Origin: an uncultured Collinsella sp.
GTDB lineage: Bacteria; Actinomycetota; Coriobacteriia; Coriobacteriales; Coriobacteriaceae
Length of the DNA stretch: 64,000 nucleotides
Assembly: GCA_958413895.1 (NCBI GenBank)
Contig: CATYVQ010000007.1
Location: forward strand, 1-64,000
Direction: 5' to 3'
This document shows positions 60,782 to 64,000 of this stretch, in pieces. A model generated the notes under the pieces. The model saw nothing but the letters and a program-made list of their open reading frames with translations. It was not told the DNA's origin and did no database searches. Within the stretch, counting starts at the first letter, position 1. Each line of letters begins with the position of its first letter. The translations under genes were made by a program, and so were the position numbers.

Positions 60782-61015
60782 CGAAATTGTCAGCCCGGGA
60801 CCGTCTCGGGCTACGATTGAGGCGCGCCCAGAACGGGCCGCCGACCGGGCGCCCGCGCACGGCCGAACGTCCCTGCCCCCGAGAGGGCCAGTTGGGTGCT
60901 GCCGGCGCGGGACGCGCCGCCCCCGACGGCTGATAGGAAAGTGCGGGGCAGGTGCCGCGGCTGGTAATGTGAGTGCCGAGGGGAAGGCCATCCGGTCGAA
61001 CGACTACCGGAAGGA
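60782..61015 (+). ncRNA. Putative IS110 bridge RNA (left-end non-coding region)
   Basis: The region folds into successive GC-rich stem-loops. A first loop carries GAACGTCC (60865-60872), identical to the 8 bases ending in the core at the left flank (60766-60773), and TTGGG (60892-60896), complementary to CCCAA at the right flank (62186-62190); these fit left and right target guides. A second loop carries ATAGGAA (60933-60939), identical to the element's right end (62177-62183), and GTAATG (60964-60969), complementary to CATTAC at the left end (60773-60778); these fit the donor guides. Each guide pair flanks a small inner hairpin (GCCC/GGGC near 60876-60888; GCGG/CCGC at 60943-60958). Exact ends of the RNA are estimated. 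Confidence 0.75.
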
Positions 61016-61022
61016 TACCACC

Positions 61023-62156
61023 GTGAAAGCGCCATCCACCAGACCCGCGACCGTGCTCGGCCTGGACGTCGGCAAGTCATCGCACTGGGCCTGCCTGATC
61101 GACCGCGACGGGGAGGTGCTGGCCAGCGCCCCCGTCCGCAACAGGGAGGCCGAGCTCGACACGCTGTTCGCCTCCGCGCCCGCCGGCACGCTCGTCGTCG
61201 TCGACCAGTTCCGCAACATAGGGTCCCTCGCCGTGAGGCGGGCCCGCGCCGCTGGACTCGGGGTCGCCCACCTGCCCGGGCTCGCCGCCAGCCGCGCCGC
61301 GGGCCTGTTCGCCGGCGAGGCCAAGACCGACGAGCGCGACGCCGCGGTGATCGCGCGGACCGCCCTGGGCGTGCCGGACTCCCTGTCGGGGGTCCCGGGC
61401 CGCGGCGAGGCCCTCGAGGCCGCCCGCGCCCTCTCGTCGCAGCGCGACCACGTCGTCGCCTGCGCGACCAGGGACAAGAACCGCCTGCGCGCGGTGCTGC
61501 TCGAGTCCTGCCCGGCCCTCGAGGCCGCGGTCGACCTGTCGGACCGGCGGTGGCTTGAGCTGCTCGCCGGGTTCGGCGGGGCGTGGGGGATCGCCCGCTC
61601 CGGGGCCGGGGGCCCGCGGGCCGAGGCCGCCGGGGAGGCCGCGGCCGCCTCCACCGCGCCCCCGCCGGCGCTCGTCGAGGCCGAGAACAGGCAGGTCAGG
61701 TTCCTGGCCGCCCGGATATCGGAGGCCCTCGACGAGGCCGGGGCCCTCGAGGCCGAGACGGCGGCGCTGCTCGAGGGCGACGAGACCTACGCGTGCCTGC
61801 TCACCGTGCCCGGCATCGGCCCGAGGACCGCGGCGCAGCTCGCGGTGTCGGTCGACATCGGGAGGTTCCCGGACCACGACCACCTGGCCTCTTACTGCGG
61901 CATAGCCCCGAGGGTGAGGAGCTCCGGCACGTCGGTGAGGTCGGTCAGGGCGTCCAGGCGCGGCGACGCGAGGCTCAAGTCCCTGCTGATCTTCTCGTGC
62001 AACAGCCTGGTGAGGTCCTCGGGGCGCTACGGCGAGTACTACCGGGCCTGCAGGGCGCGGGGCATGGGGCACGGGCGGGCGCTCAAGGCCGTCGCGAGGA
62101 AGCGGCTCAGGGCGATATACGCCGTGATGCGCGACCGGGTGCCCTACCGGGAGTAG
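61023..62156 (+). CDS. IS110-family transposase (DEDD recombinase)
   Basis: 377 aa. The RuvC-like DEDD domain begins 'VLGLDVGKSSHWA' (Asp15), with 'TLVVVDQFRNIG' (~58-69) and 'KTDERDAAVIART' (~100-112). The C-terminal Transposase_20 domain has 'LLTVPGIGPRTAAQLAVSVD' (~258) and 'YCGIAPRVRSSGTSVRS' with the serine used in strand exchange. GTG 61023 matches the family start; the frame is open far upstream because of GC richness. All motifs are intact, so the element may be active. It is very GC-rich (CGG/GGG/AGG codons), unlike the host genes, indicating recent transfer. Confidence 0.92.
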   Translation: MKAPSTRPATVLGLDVGKSSHWACLIDRDGEVLASAPVRNREAELDTLFASAPAGTLVVVDQFRNIGSLAVRRARAAGLGVAHLPGLAASRAAGLFAGEAKTDERDAAVIARTALGVPDSLSGVPGRGEALEAARALSSQRDHVVACATRDKNRLRAVLLESCPALEAAVDLSDRRWLELLAGFGGAWGIARSGAGGPRAEAAGEAAAASTAPPPALVEAENRQVRFLAARISEALDEAGALEAETAALLEGDETYACLLTVPGIGPRTAAQLAVSVDIGRFPDHDHLASYCGIAPRVRSSGTSVRSVRASRRGDARLKSLLIFSCNSLVRSSGRYGEYYRACRARGMGHGRALKAVARKRLRAIYAVMRDRVPYRE

Positions 62157-62222
62157 CCCCGACGGTTGACAAAACTATAGGAACACCCAATGACTGGGTC
62201 GGAAAATTTCTTAAAAAAGTTC

Positions 62223-62250
62223 TTGCCCTGAGCTGATTCGTCCGTATAAT
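62223..62250 (+). promoter_or_regulatory. Promoter of the tRNA-Asn pair
   Basis: TTGCCC (62223-62228), 16 bases, TATAAT (62245-62250), 30 bases before the first tRNA. Confidence 0.75.
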
Positions 62251-62280
62251 AAACTTCGTTGCTTGAGAGCACGCACCTAT

Positions 62281-62355
62281 TCCTCGGTAGCTCAATGGTA
62301 GAGCACGCGGCTGTTAACCGCGCTGTTGTAGGTTCGAGTCCTACCCGGGGAGCCA
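62281..62355 (+). tRNA. tRNA-Asn (GTT), copy 1
   Basis: 75 bases including an encoded CCA. Acceptor TCCTCGG pairs with CCGGGGA (one G-T), anticodon stem GCGGCTGTTAACCGC with anticodon GTT, T-arm GTAGGTTCGAGTCCTAC. No variable arm. Confidence 0.96.
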
Positions 62356-62388
62356 GAATTTTCCAGCCCTTTCCGTTGGGCTTTAAAT

Positions 62389-62463
62389 TCCTCGGTAGCT
62401 CAATGGTAGAGCACGCGGCTGTTAACCGCGCTGTTGTAGGTTCGAGTCCTACCCGGGGAGCCA
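62389..62463 (+). tRNA. tRNA-Asn (GTT), copy 2
   Basis: Identical to copy 1 in all 75 bases, separated from it by 33 bases, presumably on the same transcript. Confidence 0.96.
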
Positions 62464-62469
62464 GGTTGT

Positions 62470-62499
62470 AAAACCCGTCGCTTATGCGGCGGGTTTTTT
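62470..62499 (+). terminator. Terminator of the tRNA operon
   Basis: AAAACCCGTCGC, loop TTAT, GCGGCGGGTTTTTT: a strong intrinsic terminator directly behind the second tRNA. Confidence 0.9.
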
Positions 62500-62658
62500 C
62501 ATGCCGCGATCGCCGTTCGCGAACGTTACCATATCAACATTTCGTGTCGAGGATGTAATCCCGAGGCCCGCCACCTCAACATGCCGCGGTCGTTGTAGAA
62601 TATTGGAATGATTGCTCCCACGACATGGTGCCGCGAGCACCAAGAAAAGGAGATTCTT

Positions 62659-63015
62659 GTGTCTGAGACCATTAACGGCAGCCTGAGCGTCTCGAACGAC
62701 GTTATTGCCGATATTGCCGGTTATGCCGCGATGACGTGCTATGGCGTTGTCGGTATGGCTGAGCAGCTCCAGGGCGCCGAGAGCGTGCGCCTGCTTGCCG
62801 GTCAGCGCCTCCGCAAGGGCGTGCTTGTCTCCGCCGACGAGAACGGCCTTACGGTCGATCTTCACGTCGTGCTCGAGAACGGCGTCAACATGAAGTCCGT
62901 CTGCCACAATCTTTCGAGCTCCGTTGCCTTCACTCTGCAGGAGATCGCCCAGATCGATCCCGCCAGCCTTAAGATCGGCATCCATATCGACGCGCTCAAG
63001 AGCCGTCTGAACTAG
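62659..63015 (+). CDS. Asp23/Gls24 family envelope stress protein
   Basis: 118 aa. 'GSLSVSNDVIADIAGYAAMT' and 'CYGVVGM', then 'KGVLVSADENGLTVDLHVVL' and 'SSSVAFTLQEIAQIDPASLK' match the small Asp23/YloU group. GTG 62659 with AAAGGAG 6 bases before it is the real start; the frame is open to 62608. It precedes the DAK2-type kinase gene by 27 bases, the same order (yloU-yloV/fakA) as in Firmicutes, where both lie near recG. Confidence 0.9.
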   Translation: MSETINGSLSVSNDVIADIAGYAAMTCYGVVGMAEQLQGAESVRLLAGQRLRKGVLVSADENGLTVDLHVVLENGVNMKSVCHNLSSSVAFTLQEIAQIDPASLKIGIHIDALKSRLN

Positions 63016-63042
63016 CATCCGAAAACGGAGATTCAAATACCC

Positions 63043-64000
63043 ATGATTGCAAAGACCATTCGCACCTGTTTTCCGATCGCTGCGGCTGCCGTTTCCGACA
63101 AGGCCGAGGAGATCAACAAGCTCAACGTCTTCCCCGTACCCGATGGCGATACCGGCACCAACATGTCGCTCACGCTCGCCTCGGTGACCAAGGAGCTCTC
63201 TGCCCTTCCCGCCGATGCCGATATGGAGGCCATCGCCGGTGCCATCACCCACGGCTCCCTGATGGGTGCCCGCGGTAACTCCGGAGTCATCACCTCGCAG
63301 ATTCTTCGCGGCGTGGCCGAGGGCCTTGTCTCTGCCGACGAGCCTATTACGTCCGCCAACATTGCCTTCGCCTTCCGTCGTGCCGTCAAGGTCGCCTTCC
63401 AGGCTGTCCGCAAGCCCATCGAGGGCACGATCCTCACGGTCCTGCGCGATGTTTCGACCAAGGCCGATGAGTGCGAGAAGAAGAAGTTCTCGGCCGAGGA
63501 TGCGCTCGATGCTATCGTCGTCGAGGCGTACCAGTCCGTCGCCCGCACACCCGACCTGTTGCCCGTTCTGAAGGAGAACGGCGTGGTCGACTCCGGCGCC
63601 TTTGGCTTTGCCATCTTCCTCGAGAACTTTGTGGCTGCCGCTCTTGGTCGCAGCACCGTGGTCGAGGATTTCTCCGCTACGTTTGACTCCGCCGGCTCTG
63701 CCCGCGATGCCGCTCTTGGCCGTGTTGAGATCGAGGCTAACGACGACTGGGAGGGCTCGGAGTTCCGCTACTGCAACGAGTTCCTCTTTAAGGCCGATGC
63801 CCCGTTTGACGAGGACGAGTGCCTTAAGTTCCTAGGCTCCATGGGCGACTGTGAGCTGCTCGTGGGCGCCTATCCCGACTACAAGATCCATGTGCACTCC
63901 AACACCCCCAACCTGGTGCTCGAGCACATGCTGCAGCTCGGTCAGATCTATGAGGTCTTTATCCACAACATGGAGATGGAGGCCCACGACCGTACCGCCA
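63043..64000 (+). CDS. fakA: DAK2-domain fatty acid kinase subunit FakA-like (3' truncated by window edge)
   Basis: The frame is open from ATG 63043 to the window end (319 codons). The nucleotide-binding DAK2/DhaL domain has 'VFPVPDGDTGTNMSLTL' (DGDTGTN at 34-40), 'GSLMGARGNSGVITSQILRG' (~71-90) and 'GVVDSGAFGFAIFLENF' (~167). A middle domain follows ('YCNEFLFKADAPF', 'VGAYPDYKIHVHSNTP') with conserved Cys and His, then the beginning of the C-terminal DegV-like part. In Firmicutes, FakA phosphorylates fatty acids bound by FakB for membrane lipid synthesis. AACGGAG precedes the start. Confidence 0.9.
   Translation, partial: MIAKTIRTCFPIAAAAVSDKAEEINKLNVFPVPDGDTGTNMSLTLASVTKELSALPADADMEAIAGAITHGSLMGARGNSGVITSQILRGVAEGLVSADEPITSANIAFAFRRAVKVAFQAVRKPIEGTILTVLRDVSTKADECEKKKFSAEDALDAIVVEAYQSVARTPDLLPVLKENGVVDSGAFGFAIFLENFVAAALGRSTVVEDFSATFDSAGSARDAALGRVEIEANDDWEGSEFRYCNEFLFKADAPFDEDECLKFLGSMGDCELLVGAYPDYKIHVHSNTPNLVLEHMLQLGQIYEVFIHNMEMEAHDRTA

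Larger units (their letters stand above)
60774..62185 (+). mobile_element. Complete IS110-family insertion sequence
   Basis: About 1.41 kb between two CC dinucleotides (60772-60773 and 62186-62187), with no inverted repeats, as is normal for IS110. It has a ~250-base non-coding left end, one transposase gene and a ~30-base right end. Joining the flanks restores a palindrome, which fixes the boundaries to within a base or two. GC content is higher than in its surroundings. Confidence 0.85.

Noticed and set aside
60750..61022. N-terminal extension of the IS110 transposase frame
   Set aside because: The catalytic domain begins right after GTG 61023, and the upstream part overlaps the structured left end, which reads as guide RNA and not as protein.
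60754..62195. Alternative IS110 boundaries at the repeated AATGACTGG with a CT core
   Set aside because: AATGACTGG occurs at both 60749-60757 and 62189-62197, which could mark the ends with a CT core. Rejected because the CC-core boundaries restore the palindrome and match the guide segments, whereas the CT version leaves an unexplained half-palindrome inside the element.

Overview
The window looks like a chromosomal segment of a high-GC Coriobacteriia bacterium, most likely Collinsella or a close relative. This is inferred from the codon use, the housekeeping gene order (rimP-nusA-infB-rbfA-nrnA-truB-ribF-dnaG-rpoD) and the style of the proteins; no database search was possible.

Layout. (1) 1-7550 is the distal part of an exopolysaccharide cluster: a partial sugar-nucleotide reductase, a hexapeptide acyltransferase, two GT2 glycosyltransferases, an EpsG-type polymerase, a flippase, a pyruvyl transferase and an SDR enzyme, tightly packed and often overlapping. 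A convergent exported transglutaminase-like protein with four Ig-like repeats follows (7587-10226). (2) 10.4-26.4 kb is a lower-GC accessory island full of transposon debris (an IS21 remnant, three IS256 remnants, two copies of a decayed repeat, a truncated gene duplicate). Its intact genes have a defence-island character: an undescribed two-gene module with a Clp-type AAA+ ATPase, a KAP NTPase, a possibly HEPN-like protein, a 906-aa SF1 helicase, a two-gene pair of unknown function, and an ABC-type ATPase plus RloB/TOPRIM pair with a palindromic operator. (3) 26.5-37.6 kb is an eight-gene operon resembling the Gram-positive Pel polysaccharide locus (PelD, PelE, PelA deacetylase, PelF, PelG) followed by CotH kinase, VTC-type and DUF4956 genes. 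The PelD-like protein keeps a c-di-GMP I-site but has lost GGDEF.

(4) 37.8-42.0 kb is a sucrose regulon (LacI repressor, PTS EIIBC, GH32 hydrolase) with three near-identical LacI-type operators. (5) 42.1-48.8 kb holds a Cys/Met-type PLP-fold protein whose catalytic lysine position is arginine, a ModE-type regulator, guaB, leuS and a lipoprotein. It also has two copies of a dispersed palindrome (the other copy lies at 37.7 kb) and a 117-nt hairpin before leuS. (6) 49.0-60.7 kb is the translation/transcription/replication operon, starting with a promoter and an early terminator-like hairpin, with an unusual zinc-finger-like tail on NusA.

(7) 60.77-62.19 kb is a complete IS110-family element inserted in one arm of a palindrome. 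Its non-coding left end can be read as a bridge RNA: the target and donor guide segments match the actual insertion site and the actual element ends. This is the most striking observation in the window. (8) Two identical tRNA-Asn genes, an Asp23/Gls24 family gene and the start of a FakA/DAK2-type kinase gene close the window.
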